A DNA stretch of 64,000 nt from contig JABACO010000021.1 of the NCBI GenBank assembly GCA_013339895.1, positions 6,441,161-6,505,160 of the forward strand, read 5' to 3'. Of the stretch, positions 63,952 through 64,000 are shown piece by piece. Both the position numbers and the translations under genes were made by a program. Within the stretch, counting starts at the first letter, position 1. Each line of letters opens with the position of its first letter. Source of the stretch: Ephydatia muelleri. Taxonomy: Eukaryota > Porifera > Demospongiae > Spongillida > Spongillidae. The notes beneath the pieces are model-generated. The model was not told the DNA's origin, made no database searches, and saw nothing but the letters and a program-made list of their open reading frames with translations.

Positions 63952-64000
63952 GTAAGTTTTATATAGCTGGCTTTCCTCATGGGATTAGTATGAACACCTT

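Larger units (their letters stand above)
46396..64000. other. Duplicate of 27727-45395, probably an alternative contig of the same locus
   Basis: The 17605 bases after the gap align collinearly to the 17669 bases 27727-45395, with the same genes, repeats and foldback element. Differences are mainly one- or two-base indels, often in homopolymers and microsatellites, including within exons. A few are larger, such as GTACAGATCAATCAGAATC near 59985 against GTACAGAAGTC near 41395. Both copies end on the identical base (…ATGAACACCTT). That is expected if two branches of an assembly bubble or two haplotigs were scaffolded in series. A genuine 18-kb tandem duplication is not strictly excluded. Confidence 0.85.

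Noticed and set aside
46396..64000. Real tandem duplication of TRIP12 and FBXO36
   Set aside because: Identical end points at a contig edge, a start in mid-exon, near-identity in introns and repeats, and indel-dominated differences all favour an assembly artefact, though reads are needed for proof.

Overview
This is animal nuclear DNA. The genes are split by GT-AG introns, many only about 50-60 bp long, and one of them is a muscleblind-type CCCH zinc-finger gene, a family I know only from animals. The dense gene spacing, short introns and long (GT)n, poly-G and minisatellite tracts suggest an invertebrate, with a sponge or other early-branching animal as my best guess. I cannot place it more precisely from sequence alone.

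Layout. Bases 1-7318 are repeat-rich with no gene I can name. Next come the last three coding exons of Mediator subunit MED4 (+, 7319-9506), with a small CpG-rich ORF inside one of its introns. A YajO-like aldo-keto reductase follows (+, 10138-14849), then 3.6 kb of intergenic DNA holding a decayed reverse-transcriptase fragment. IFT80 is complete at the level of exons (-, 26528-18493, 22 exons). Only 263 bp separates its start codon from that of a divergent muscleblind gene (+, 26792-32076), and an RFX X-box lies between them. FBXO36 (-, 33153-32323) and TRIP12 (+, from 33300) form a second divergent pair, 146 bp apart. TRIP12 runs through at least 47 exons to the gap at 45396-46395 and is cut at the beginning of its HECT domain.

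Assembly. Bases 46396-64000 repeat 27727-45395 almost base for base, differing mainly by small indels. The two copies end on the same base of TRIP12: one at the N-gap, one at the window edge. I read this as two allelic or bubble contigs placed in series, not a real gene duplication. Reading-frame breaks in homopolymers (aldo-keto reductase, IFT80, TRIP12) fit under-polished long reads; in several TRIP12 and FBXO36 exons one copy is intact where the other is broken.

Gene relations. The two divergent pairs are the biological highlight. FBXO36/TRIP12 has the same head-to-head order in human, so this shared promoter appears very old. IFT80/muscleblind shares a short promoter with a near-palindromic RFX site, which is expected for a ciliary gene but not for an RNA-splicing regulator. 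Other notable structures are two large foldback (hairpin) elements sharing a GGTCATTCCA terminus, an IFT80 intron built from tandem copies of a 3' splice-site module, a GC-AG intron next to a 17-nt microexon in TRIP12, and a duplicated exon end with its donor in TRIP12.
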